From positions 5,196,485-5,260,484 of the forward strand of contig NC_134027.1 of the NCBI RefSeq assembly GCF_964204645.1: a stretch of 64,000 nucleotides of DNA, given 5' to 3'. A model generated the notes under the pieces. It did not search any database, was not told where the DNA came from, and worked only from the letters and a program-made list of their open reading frames with translations. Position numbers and translations under genes: made by a program. Below, piece by piece: positions 52,301-63,185 of this stretch (the stretch's first letter is position 1; every line of letters begins with the position of its first letter). This stretch comes from Tubulanus polymorphus (lineage: Eukaryota; Nemertea; Palaeonemertea; Tubulaniformes; Tubulanidae).

Positions 52301-55300
52301 CCGGGGCGAAGCGTTCGCCAGTCGAGCATGGCTCAGCTTCACCGTTTCGTGAAGCTCCACGATCGTTTCGATACTCAGATATTTACGTTTGTCGTACCGG
52401 GAACAATTGTCAAGGAATACTCTCCGGACGTATATTCGCGGGACTTCATGTACGGATATCAAAAATGGGTAATTTGTTTCGTTCGATCGGACCTTCACGT
52501 CGGTACATTTCTATCGTTGCGAAATGTAACCGATGGCATGGCGTGCACCATCGACTATGCATTTACCATTCTCAATAAAGAACATTTCACAAAGAACGAA
52601 GGTTATTTGGAAAAAGATTGTAATTTCACCGCAAAAGAACATACCCGAGGTCGCAAAAATCTTATCGGTGTAAATGATTTGGTCGATCGACATTTTCTTC
52701 TCGATGAAGATAAGATAATTATCGAACTGGAAATGCGTAACATACGAACTTCATTCGAACAGATTCTACAACTTCCCCGTGATATAAGAGATCAACAAAA
52801 CGTCGCTAACAATTTTCAGAAATTCGAAACGTCGTATTTCGCTTTCGGCGGCTTCGACTGGGGTCTGTCGATATTTCCTAACGGTGACTGCTCAAGAAAC
52901 GAGGGCCGTCCGATGGTACATTTGAACCGGCAGACTAGCTTCGATCACTGCTGTAAAGTGCGTTACCAGGTCATTCTCGGACACGGCGACAAAGAACTCG
53001 AATCTGATGTTTTAGAGGACTATTTCGACGTCAGTGGAAGTGGCGTCGGGTCGCAGATCGGCGCCAACGTTTACTCTTTAACTACCAACAAGGGTAAACT
53101 AAAATGTCGCGTAGAACTTCTATCCGTGTCTGCTGTCAGCGAAGTACAAATATGTCCATTGGACAGACGGAGAAACCGGTCTCGTCTATATGACCGGGAT
53201 AAACAGGCTTGGCAATTAGAAGCTTTGTTGGATGGTGCATATCTTCACTTACAGTTAAACTATGCAGATATTTACAATATTCCTCGTCATTATGCTCGAT
53301 ATGTTTGCTGGAGCTGTAGCATTATTCCTATCTCCAAACCGGACACGACAAAACGACGTCCAATCAAAGCCCTGGGCACGCCATTCTACAATTACTACAC
53401 ACAAAAAGATGCAGATGAAGGCTTTGGTATGCTGACCAATATACCCGTCAAAGAGGTAAGGCGATAAAGCTACAGTTGTTGTTCAAGAATGAATTTCTCT
53501 TTTTTCATAATCATATATAAATATCAATTCAATTGTGAGAGTTTGATACTGACAGCCTCATCAAAAGTTGATTTGTCATCTCGTAGATTTTCAAATTTTG
53601 CAAATGCATTGTTTTTATTGTGTGAATCATGAGATCGATACAACTTAAGTCACAAGGAAAGTAGGAAGGCTACTTCAGATCCCACAAGAACTGAAAACAG
53701 TGCACAGGCTCATTAAATATTCATATATGCGCCTGTTGTCGTCAAGGTTTATTAACGCTAAGAGACCAAGTTTCGAATACAAAATGACAGTTTTCTAGTT
53801 TGCTATACTTCGCGTCGATATCTATTATGTATCGAATCTCGACAACGATTCTCTTCTCCCTGACAAACATCATGACGCTCACAATTAGCTGCTTAGCTAC
53901 AATTTTTCATCTGAAAACCCGATGAAATACACGTACGAATTATTTCAGCAGCACGAGCCTTGGGCTGCCGGGATTCATCAACGGAATGATTTACATGCGA
54001 CGTTGAAGAAATTAAAAGCACAATTTATAGCTATCGAATATGGATATAATTGATATTTATAACACGAGAAAATTACTGCTTATATAGTTTGCAGCCACAA
54101 GAGTATCAATCTCCACAAAGGCAAACTCATTTTTTTTCTAAAACTGTTATATCACTTGCTGTTTTATTACTTGCAGTGGTTCTCGTTGCTTTTACGATAC
54201 TATCGAAGACACGAAATGTCTCCCAATCGACTGAACGCGCGTTTAAAATGCATATATTACTGCATTCCATGACACGTAACTTAATGAAACTAATAGATAT
54301 CAAATTTTTTCTTCATGCCAACTATATTAGAAATATATCAGAATTCCCTGAATAATCAGCTCTACCCAGTCGAGCAAAGATAACGGCGTGAGTGTATTCT
54401 ATCGAAACAATCACACGGGACGTTATTTAATGCCAAGAATCTATACTCCTGAGACGATCGATAAAGACTAAATTCTATACATCGATTCTTTGAGAATCTC
54501 AATCGCACAGATAAGCACTCATAATGTCAATTCATTCAGAGATTTTTCAATCAAGAATTTCAACGGCTATTTCATAGATTATTGGTTTAACAGTGAAACG
54601 AGTACACAGATGTTAGGATGACGGAGTATTTCTATAGCGTCGGGCGTTCCCTGACATTTATGTATATTAAGATTTATATCGAAAACACGGTTCGATATTA
54701 AAACCTAATATCTATTCATAGACTCATTAGAGGTTTATTTAAACATTGGGCGTTAACCTCGGACAACATGAAACATCGTTTAGAAAATCAAGCGTATTGA
54801 AATACAACGTTAATTACACTACGTAAACTACCGTTCTATTTAGCCTTTTTATTTTCCAATTCCAAGAAAAACTAATCTATAAGACTTTATCCCGTGTATT
54901 CGTAAAATGCTAAAATCAGTTTTATAATAGTATGCGTGATGATTTGCGTGGTTGTCGTTCGTCTTCTAGTATTCTGAAGGTGATTAGTAGTGATCATCGT
55001 AAAAACAAAGTCGCCTGTTATTCTAAACATCGCGTGCGCGATTATATCCCTCCCATTTTTCTACTCATATTCCTGCAGTGAGTTTTTTCTTTCGTCTTTG
55101 CTATGAAACATTTAAACCGGCTTCAAAAGACCGTTTATCCGACATGACTGATTGGCGAAATGTCAGGTGATATTAAGTTCCGAAATCTATACACGCAATA
55201 ACGCGCGATAAAACTGAAGGAAGATACAACTACTCTAATGTAAGAGAATAGGTGAAAATATTGCTGGTATTTGCCTGATGCGGGCTTTCACTTTTTCCGG

Positions 55301-58300
55301 TGGTCATTTTTTGTTCGGCGCGAAACCGCACTTTAACCGATGTGTCTCGCTCGCGCTGTACTCGATATTTACACAGCTATCCAAGTGGAGAGTAACATCC
55401 TTGATCGATCCAATTAATGGCCTAAGGAGACCAACAAGTTTGTAGAGTGATAAATTATTGATACGTACCATTAACTCTACCAGACTCTGGTCTTTTCTCA
55501 ATTGATATATGGTAGATCTCTGTGTCTAGTGACTTATCCCGCATGTTCTTTGTTGTGACGTATTACGTTCGAATGTTCTGCGGGCATTTTGTGTATTTAC
55601 CAAGCGCAGAAGACGCTAATATCGGCCTCCTTAAACGACTAATGTTTAACAAAAGCATTTTCTTGTCATGATTAACCCTCGAGTTGTCGAGCCCCTCTCA
55701 ACGATGGGTGTGTAGATTCTGTCAACGAACTATAAAAAAGAAACCCACGAGACGAGAGTGGGCATATTATCTTTTCATGAATTATCCGACAATTGTTTTT
55801 ATTCAATATCAGCGGAACAATCACGAGTGTCTTAAGATGTCGTAAGGCTATCTATCGCTCTATCTCTAAATGAACGGATGGCCATCATCTGTATAGCCTA
55901 TCAAATTGGGTAAAATGAACGGATGGCCATCATCTAATGTAAAGCCTATCAAATTGGGTAAAACCTCTAGTCGTCTTTTCTTTTTTATTATGCTTTTTGC
56001 ATAAGCCAGCAGCTACCAAAAAACTCATCGTTTTTACATTCCAACATGGGAACATTATTTTGCTGAGACCCATCGTAGCCACGATTTCGTTAAATAATTT
56101 GTCTGTTTATGGCTACTTTCTGTGTAATGGTCTTTTTACGTGTCGATATAGCATCATATACCCAACGAAAGTAATGCAGTAAATCGTACCATAAACAACT
56201 TCGAAATGAAAGTAAAGAATTGGCCGGTCATTTGTAGGATACGAAATCGATAGCATATCAGCATATTTCAAGCATAGCCACAATGTAGGCTTGTTTCATA
56301 AACATTGAATTTTTCTCAGCTACAATTTTTTCTGCTTCCCCGAAGACATTTGTATTTGCCCATCCGTGAAATCGAGTCGATTAATCCACGTCGGATGGAT
56401 GACAAAATGTTGTTGCGCTGTTATCAATTTTTTTTGTGTACAAGGTTAACCAACACGTGGTGATGACATCACGGTATCGGTCATTACTCGACGTCGCGCC
56501 TAATTGGTAAAGCCTAATTCGGTGATAGCGTATACTCGAAATAATGTCATTCTCATTTGTATAACGTGTGGTATTTAGTTGTGTGTATACCTATAATCCA
56601 TATGTATATCTAGAGTCAGTGTGGTCACCGTGTTTAAATAAGCAGTACATACATTTGTCTCTGCATTGCGGTGGATCTATTGGCATAAAGCCTGGGGCTT
56701 CAGCAAACATGGGTGATGCGCAAACTTATCACGATCAATCAGAATAATAGATTGGTTTCGGCATGTCTGACATATTCATCATTGTTTTTGCTATCTAGAC
56801 CGTGATTGAAGGAAGTTCTGTAAGATATTGGCTCATTTTTCTCTCCCTGCCGATCATCGCCACGTCAGAAACTGGTCCGACATCGACTGTCGATACGTTG
56901 TGTAAACACAATACACAGATGATTAAATCTTTCGTCGACAAATCTCGGGGGTTTTCATTCGAGGCGATTTTTCGGCTCATTTCTTGCACGTCGCTGTAAT
57001 AAGAGGCCCGATATTAAGGACACTCGTGTATTCTACGATCACTCATCTCATATTATACAGACTTATGGGGGTAGTTTTGTAGAGTGTAATGATAATACTC
57101 AGGAGCCCTTTAAATAACCACTGATTTGCAATTGAGGGTTCGATTCTTCTTAAACATTCTAGTATGGTGGCTATGATTTTTTTCAAAGAAAATGTCGAGG
57201 AATTAAAAATGTGTTTTTTCTGGGTTTGATCCAGACCTTTTCACAGCACATCGAGATATGAAATATGCCGAGGCATTGTCGCCGTCATAATGAAAAATTA
57301 CTAATGTACTGATATCTTTAATAAGATAAAATCCCACTATTTACAGATTAAAAGAATTTAAAAAACAAGAATTTATTTATTAAATCTAAAATATTTAAGT
57401 GTCTTTTAAATATTTTAGATTTAATAAATAAATTCTTGTTTTTTAAATTCTTTTAATCTGTAAATAGTGGGATTTTATCTTATTATCCGTTCACCACGTT
57501 TGAGTGTGGTTATCGTTCTATTATACTGATATCTTTTATTCCGCAATGCACGAATTTCCTGGGAACTATTGATTGGGCGTTAGGCGTGCCAGTTACGAAA
57601 AAAGTTGCAAAATTTTTGATGTCGATAAAACGACGAAGACTTAGGCGTGTCGTTTCACTGATAGCAATTTGAGCCTGTATTTTCGTTTGAATGTTTTTGA
57701 TAGACGCTGTAAGCTGTGGGTAATCCTTAAGGCATGTACACAAACCTAGATAAAACGGTTTTTCTACGTCGAAGTAAACAACCCCGCAGTTGTCCATCAT
57801 TTTCGTTGGTTGATGTCTCGTTAACCAAATCGATTGATATTTATTGCTGAAATTATAGCTATATCGTATCAAAATCATTCGAAGATATCTTCAAATGAAA
57901 ATGAACGATAGAGCGTATTCGGTCGAAGCGTTTTGGGACTGTGCAATCTCAGTAAGATTTGTTATGTCTAACAATAATGTAACAAACCGGGCGAATTATT
58001 ACTGATAGCAAAACCATTCTGTAGCCTTTATTCCACGCGAACGTATACGGCTTGTATCAAGTGGCGTGGAAATGATTTCCATTGCCCTGTTAATGGATTT
58101 TTCAGCAGCATCCAGCGAACATCCAAGTTGATATTAATTGCAGTTTGAAATGTGTTCACTCAATTGTATCGAAATTATTCAATTTGCATGAAATGTCAAT
58201 CATTCATCTGAGATCGGTTTTTGTCGGTTGGTATTCGTCGGCGCCCACACGCGCGGTCTCCTTAATCTGTTGCAGCGCAAATAATCAATACAGGCAAAAA

Positions 58301-61300
58301 ACCCAAATCAAATTTCAACATTCCTGAATAAATTGTAGAAAATTAGATTAGGCACCAAAAGCTTCCGAAGAGCGGCCATATTGACATATCTTTTTAACCC
58401 CGCTCTGATGTTATATACTGCAAGTGAATCACTCCGTGTATAGTTCTCCTTCAATCAATAGCCAACTGATTCTTATGAAGAATCGTAATCAATGGATAAC
58501 ACGAGTGGACTTCAACTTGTATTTGCATCATAACCAGATCAAATAAACCAATTTGATTAGAGACTTTTTATAAACTTATATTTGAAAACCAGAATATTTT
58601 ATATAGAATTTGGTTAATATAAAAATATAAAACATACATTTTTGTGAACGCTGATATGATGAATTGGCCTTTCTATATAAACCGAGACTTCCATGTATTC
58701 ATTATCGGCTGGAATTGATTTAAGAATGTTGTTTTCATTTACTAAAAGGCAGCGCAATAACCGACTAGGTCTGGGTTGTTCTGATAACCAACCATGAAGC
58801 GACAACCATGGAAAATACAGACGTGCTTTCATCAAATGAGTCCTCTCATGAAAAGCTATTTATTCCCATAATGCGCTAGTCGATCGAAAGATGACGTCAC
58901 CATATAATGTAAAGATTACCTAGTTTATAACCCTACCCCAAATCATCTGATATGTGCCTGGCAATTCATAATTATTTTTCATTTTTTCACACTAAATCCC
59001 CGCCGGCTGGCGAGTATACTGAGAAATTACTATCGGGAATTTTAGCTTCTATCGATATGAAATAAGATATTCGTAGATGCGTATTCCTTGTTATAATTGA
59101 AATAAAACAGATACATTCTGAAAGAGTCGAAATAACTTGGGGGCTACGGATTGTAACCTACAAATATTTCAAGCAAACCTACGTAATTGTAATGAAAACA
59201 TACAAGGCTTTATACCTTGTTTCTCACTTCTACTGAGCTTAAAAAGTTGACCCTGTACATAACTATTCTAAGAACCATATATAATATAACCATAACAGAC
59301 ACTGCAGCTATAGAAATGAACTGATTTATTGCATTTTACAAAAGTGGCCCTGCCGATCAGGGAAAACAAGGTATTATTTTATTCTTGCCTAAGCATACGA
59401 ACGGAAATGATGTTCATCACAGAACCTTGTATGGAATATTGACCACCATTTTGTTAATTTTCGATTTTTTCCGGAAGCCGGTTACACGCTCAAACAAGAC
59501 GTGTCTGTACATACACTCCGGGGATCAAGTAATATCATATTCAAAATCAAGCAAACAGATGATTTCCTTTTCATTTTGCGTATCTTCTATTCAGCCTAAT
59601 GCAGACGCTGTTCGTTACCACGATCGATCATCATGATTCTTGACATGGTTTTTTCCCTTGGCCCCTTCACCCAATTAGAATGCTAAAAAGCTCATCAGCA
59701 TTGGAATTACCGTCGTTTCGCCGATCGTGGCCAGACTTGTGTCCCTCTTAAATTGGCTTACGGTTATTTTCAGCGAATGACGATTTATCTCAATAGATCG
59801 AATCAAGCATTCGTTACTATGAGTGTCGGCTGATGCTAGTAGTGCTGTTACCTTAATCAAAAACATTTGATTTAAAAAAGACAAGTAATATTTTTCATAA
59901 ATGATAAGGGGGCAATTAGTACGCACTATCAACTGATTTCACCGATTTACCTCTTTTGTCATTTTTTTCTGGACTGCGGCTGATTGTCGTTCTGACCCTT
60001 CTTAGTATTTATTTCTACTCTGATATTGATACTAATTATCGAATATAATTTCCCCGTCGAATTGACATTTTTGCGGGTTGCTAATCATTAGTCAGTTATC
60101 AGCAGCGCTGCTGTAGCGAACTACTGAAGTATCTTCTTACGATTATTTTATGACCCTACATAGGAAATAAATATAGACAGTTTGGTAATCCAGTGGCCGT
60201 GCACATGACGAGGCCACCTGAGATCAGATTTACTGTAGATTCTTGTCTCATATCGGTCAGTAACGTATCTGATCATGTAATAACAACACGGAAGTGTTCT
60301 TTCCCAATCTCGTGGCATTTGAAAATATCGTTCGAACTTCATTTCATGCGAGTCCTCCACTTTCTTTGTCGGGGCAACTTTAGTGTTGGGTAGAAAATGG
60401 AGGACAACTGTAAAACTGTAACAAAATCGGTAATACATGCACCTCGGTTTCTAATCTGTATTGTGCATATTTTCAGGACGCCATAACCCGGTGAAATCTT
60501 AAATTTATTTCAACCTAATGATTTTCACGTCGGTTTCCATATTCCTATCCTATAGATTTTCGATATGGTCTGTCATCTTAACATCTGTACTTGATCGACT
60601 ATCGAAGGAGCATTATGGAACAGTGATGTTCATATACACCAGGTCGTTGATACACTTCCGAAACTGCGAACACAAATATACCACGGTGGCTGATCCGTGA
60701 CATATCAATGTTTTTTCATCCTCCACGAAATCGCGCAAAAACAGGTCTTGCCGCACAAAAATGAATTTTACCGCGCATAAACAGATCTCAAGCGCTCAAA
60801 AACGCACGCTATATATCTGTTTTGCGCGTTCTCGTGAGTGATGAAAAAAATACTGATATATCCCGAATCAGCAACCATTGTATACAATACAAATAAACAT
60901 CAGGAACCACAACCCTCCCCATGTAATAATGCTCGCTACCCTTGCACTGAAGCTCGTGAAATAAGGTAATTCTACCATATTCAATTCCAAAAATCAGTTC
61001 CAGTTTGAAAATAACGAAAAAAAAACAAGATACGTGGATCCAGCATTTAGAAATGAACTTTACAAAAGTAACTTTGAAATTGATTTTCGATCGACTATCG
61101 GAAAAAGAATTATTCCATAAACACTCAATCATTCTTTTTCTATTTACCAACGGATAGAGCGCTTTGCGTTGTTTGATGTGATTGATTCGCCATCAAGTTC
61201 AATTGCTCGTGTGTATTGTTCACCCTAAGGCTAATATGAACTGCGGAGACTTCGAGGAAGCCAGAAAACCCGAGATCAAAAGCTACGATCACTAACCCAA

Positions 61301-63166
61301 TATAACAACGGATAATCTCTCATCGATCAACAACCGCACAGCCTGTCACAACCAGTGAAATGTGTTTTCGCAAACGTGATAGTTATTGAAATTAAGTTGT
61401 CAGTAACTGTAGACTAAATTTCACTAGATCTCTCCATACGTTCGCTTGCTGGCTAATTCTATATGGTTTCTGACTCCTGACAGGATATTTTGCATCCGTT
61501 TTTTACCAGAAACGATGATGTCGGGTATTGAATAATCTATTCAGATTCCATATAACAGCCATTCACTTTATACACGCCTATCTCTGGTGAACATTGGATC
61601 AACTTAGGAAATCATTGAAGAGCGGCCTTATCCCATATAATCACTTTTATCAAATGTTACTCAAGGGATTGTTATTTCCATTAAGTCATATACAGCACTC
61701 AATGTCTCATCCCATTCCATATAAATCCATCAGCTACTATGGTCGAAATATATTCAATACTGCAGTATTACGTAGATGACCGATTGTAGTTCCTAAGGCG
61801 ATCATAATTCAGCCTTTTTCGGTCATTTCTATCTCTACTTCAGTTACGAGCCGCAGAAAATTTCAAGTTTCATATCAACAATCGATCGATTTTCATTTAA
61901 ATGAAAGGGTAATCTTATCTCCGCACTGCCGCAACAAACCGAATATGCCTTGGGTATCCGCAATCGCGTCGTTATATTTCTTGTTCAACGCCAAGTTTAA
62001 TTCAGTCTATACAATATTCAATAGCATCATGATGTAAGTCTGGTTCCTTGACTTTCAATCCGAAATAGCCCCCAAGGGAGCTTTGTCAGTTTAAATTGGC
62101 TGAATTATTCAAATCTTACTCCGAATGTTTGACCTCAGGCGGGTTTCAGATTTGCAGAACGTAATGAAATTCATCGCTTTTCACGACGAATCCAAGGTTT
62201 CTTACGTGGCAAACATGAAGTATCTAAACAGTACTTTCTGTGACAGATTTCTGTGATTAGTGACTGTACAATTTGAACTTACATTTCAAGCCCACTTCTG
62301 AATTTATCACAAGAGGTCACAGGTGCGTCATGTAAATTGCCGATGGCCACGTGTAATAAGATTCGCACTGAGCTGCTGCAATCGTGTTTGTAGCTCGGGT
62401 AAACATGACAATGATTCATGGTCATATTCACAGCCATGACGACAAATCATTTGATAGATTGCCCGTACCGGTTCCTGTAACGTCATTTAGTATCAATATA
62501 ACAGTCATCACCAGACTTGATGAAGCTATCAGCCATGTATGATCATATTCTTACGCGCAGTTTACTGGATTATAGATACTAGAAGCCCATTTTTCTACTT
62601 TAGGAGCAGCTGCGATCCACCATCAGAACCAGACTCTTGTTACTAACAATATTATATGATCAATTTGTCAGCTTGAATGTGTACTACAACGTTCCATCCG
62701 AAGATTTATCTACATCTTCCTTGGCTCGTCTCTAACACATTCTGAATTACTCGTTTCTGTATACGCATCATAAAGTATCTAAATTGATCGCTCTCTGGTT
62801 TCAATCAACAAGTCCACCAGTCAATAATACCCAACACTATCGATCATTTATCTATGAATTATCCATAATTCAGAATTGCGCTAATCGCGTTTTAGCGAAA
62901 TAAACATTCAATAAAAATCTATTGAAAGTTGGTTTTTTTAATGGTTTTTTTACGACTGGGCGGCGTGTCCGGTTTTGTAGAGTTCCGGGGTATTTCATTA
63001 GGGATAACCGTCTTGTCTTGCAGGTGAATGGCCCAGATGGTGTTTATTTAGAACCAGGATCTCAAAAACTGACAATCCAAGTAGAATGGTTGGATTCACA
63101 TCTTCTTCTTTACGACGGCTACCATCCGTTTGACGACATTAGTAGACTTCATAAACACCAGATGAG
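49265..63166 (+). CDS. MATH/TRAF-like domain protein, 5' part (three exons; continues past the right edge)
   Basis: Exons 49265-49311, 52249-53455 and 63024-63166 join in phases 2 and 0, giving 465 codons and two bases, and leave in phase 2. The N-terminus (1-55) is basic and polar. Residues about 60-180 form one MATH-like unit: YGYQKWVICFVRSDLHVGTF, a beta-rich middle, then DRHFLLDEDKIIIELEMRN, the equivalent of the usual Gly-Tyr-Leu strand. Residues about 205-315 form a second (FAFGGFDWGLSIFPNG, then VRYQVIL, CRVELLSV). About 330 onward is a third beta-rich part (WQLEALLDGAYLHLQLNYAD) continuing into exon 3 (LTIQVEWLDSHLLLYDGYHP). MATH domains bind partner peptides in TRAFs, meprins, SPOP and USP7; no RING, protease or BTB part is visible here. 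The precise family is not recognised. Start chosen because exon 1 restores an open frame; Met29 is an alternative. Confidence 0.8.
49312..52248 (+). other. MATH gene intron 1
   Basis: About 2.9 kb. It contains a possible alternative untranslated first exon ending at 52182 (CTGATG/GTAAGT). Just before the main exon lies a (CT)n tract that forms the polypyrimidine tract. Confidence 0.6.
52221..52237 (+). repeat. (CT)8 microsatellite in the splice acceptor region
   Basis: An uninterrupted CT run ending 11 bases before the acceptor AG at 52247-52248. It doubles as the polypyrimidine tract of the main exon. Confidence 0.85.
52249..53455 (+). CDS. MATH gene main exon
   Basis: 1207 bases, by far the longest open frame of the window, between acceptor TATGTTACAG and donor AAAGAG/GTAAGG. 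It carries the two MATH-like units and most of the third. Confidence 0.93.
55868..55960. repeat. Tandem duplication, two copies of about 45-48 bp
   Basis: Copy 1 starts at 55868 and copy 2 at 55913; both begin AAATGAACGGATGGCCATCA and end in CAAATTGGGTA. They differ only by a 3-bp insertion and nearby changes (CTGTATAGCC against CTAATGTAAAGCC), so the duplication looks young. Confidence 0.92.
56795..56993 (-). CDS. Exon-like open frame (terminal exon?), unidentified
   Basis: A minus-strand frame follows a very good acceptor (CGGGCCTCTTATTACAG, with a CCTTAAT branch-like motif) and runs 66 codons to a TAG. It includes DVQEMSRKIASNENPRDLST and VDVGPVSDVAMIG. It would need phase-2 entry; the nearest upstream exon-like frame (57.6 kb) has no fitting donor. 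The other strand is also open here, so chance is possible. Nested antisense inside the MATH intron if real. Confidence 0.28.
57307..57536. mobile_element. Possible foldback/MITE insertion bounded by 13-bp direct repeats
   Basis: The two TACTGATATCTTT copies enclose the hairpin and 38 bases after it. The left copy touches the hairpin base and the right one does not, so the boundary may be a target duplication plus a short non-hairpin tail, or a coincidence. No transposase is seen. Confidence 0.4.
57319..57485. repeat. Perfect long inverted repeat: 80-bp arms, 7-bp loop
   Basis: Left arm 57319-57398, loop GTGTCTT, right arm 57406-57485. I compared the arms base by base and found no mismatch. 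The arms are AT-rich but not simple sequence (they contain ATCCCACTATTTACAG and its complement). A transcript would fold into an 80-bp RNA duplex. A 13-bp direct repeat, TACTGATATCTTT, flanks it at 57307-57319 and 57524-57536. Foldback or MITE-like element most likely. Confidence 0.95.
57510..57846 (-). CDS. Exon-like open frame, unidentified
   Basis: About 112 codons open on the minus strand after acceptor-like TATAATTTCAG, with an ATGATG inside (ACGAAAATGATGGAC) and residues such as FDVEKPFYLGLCTCLKDYPQ. It ends at a TAA just outside the hairpin. No strong donor and no family match. Its length is near what chance gives over 64 kb, so this stays tentative. Confidence 0.2.
60731..60830. repeat. 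20-bp tandem array: four direct units and one inverted unit
   Basis: Units start at 60731, 60751, 60771 and 60791, exactly 20 bases apart, each with a CGC(G/A)C-A4-5 core followed by ACAGATCT-like sequence. The next 20 bases (60811-60830, ATATATCTGTTTTGCGCGTT) are the same unit reversed. The units have diverged, so the array is old or under loose constraint. Confidence 0.8.
63024..63166 (+). CDS. MATH gene exon 3
   Basis: Acceptor TTGTCTTGCAG and donor ATGAG/GTAACG. It enters in phase 0, directly continuing Pro-Val-Lys-Glu from the main exon with VNGPDGVYLEPGSQKLTIQV. It ends with ISRLHKHQM and a split codon. Protein-like composition and matching phase support the link over a 9.6 kb intron. 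Confidence 0.8.
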
Positions 63167-63185
63167 GTAACGTAACATAATGAAC

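Larger units (their letters stand above)
53456..63023 (+). other. MATH gene intron 2 (9.6 kb)
   Basis: Repeat-rich intron. It holds the 45-bp duplication, the 80-base-arm hairpin, the 20-bp array and two minus-strand exon-like frames at 56.8 and 57.6 kb (separate entries). The remaining open frames are of chance length. Confidence 0.7.

Noticed and set aside
52180-52578. A 132-codon open frame overlapping the MATH exon in another frame
   Set aside because: It is a shadow of the long exon: it starts upstream of the splice acceptor, and its composition is that of the out-of-frame strand.
57125-57150. GGGTTCGATTC, a tRNA B-box-like string
   Set aside because: The flanks do not form a T-arm stem and no cloverleaf surrounds it.
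60809-61150. A 113-codon minus-strand frame
   Set aside because: AT-biased residue composition, overlaps the 20-bp repeat block, no motif.
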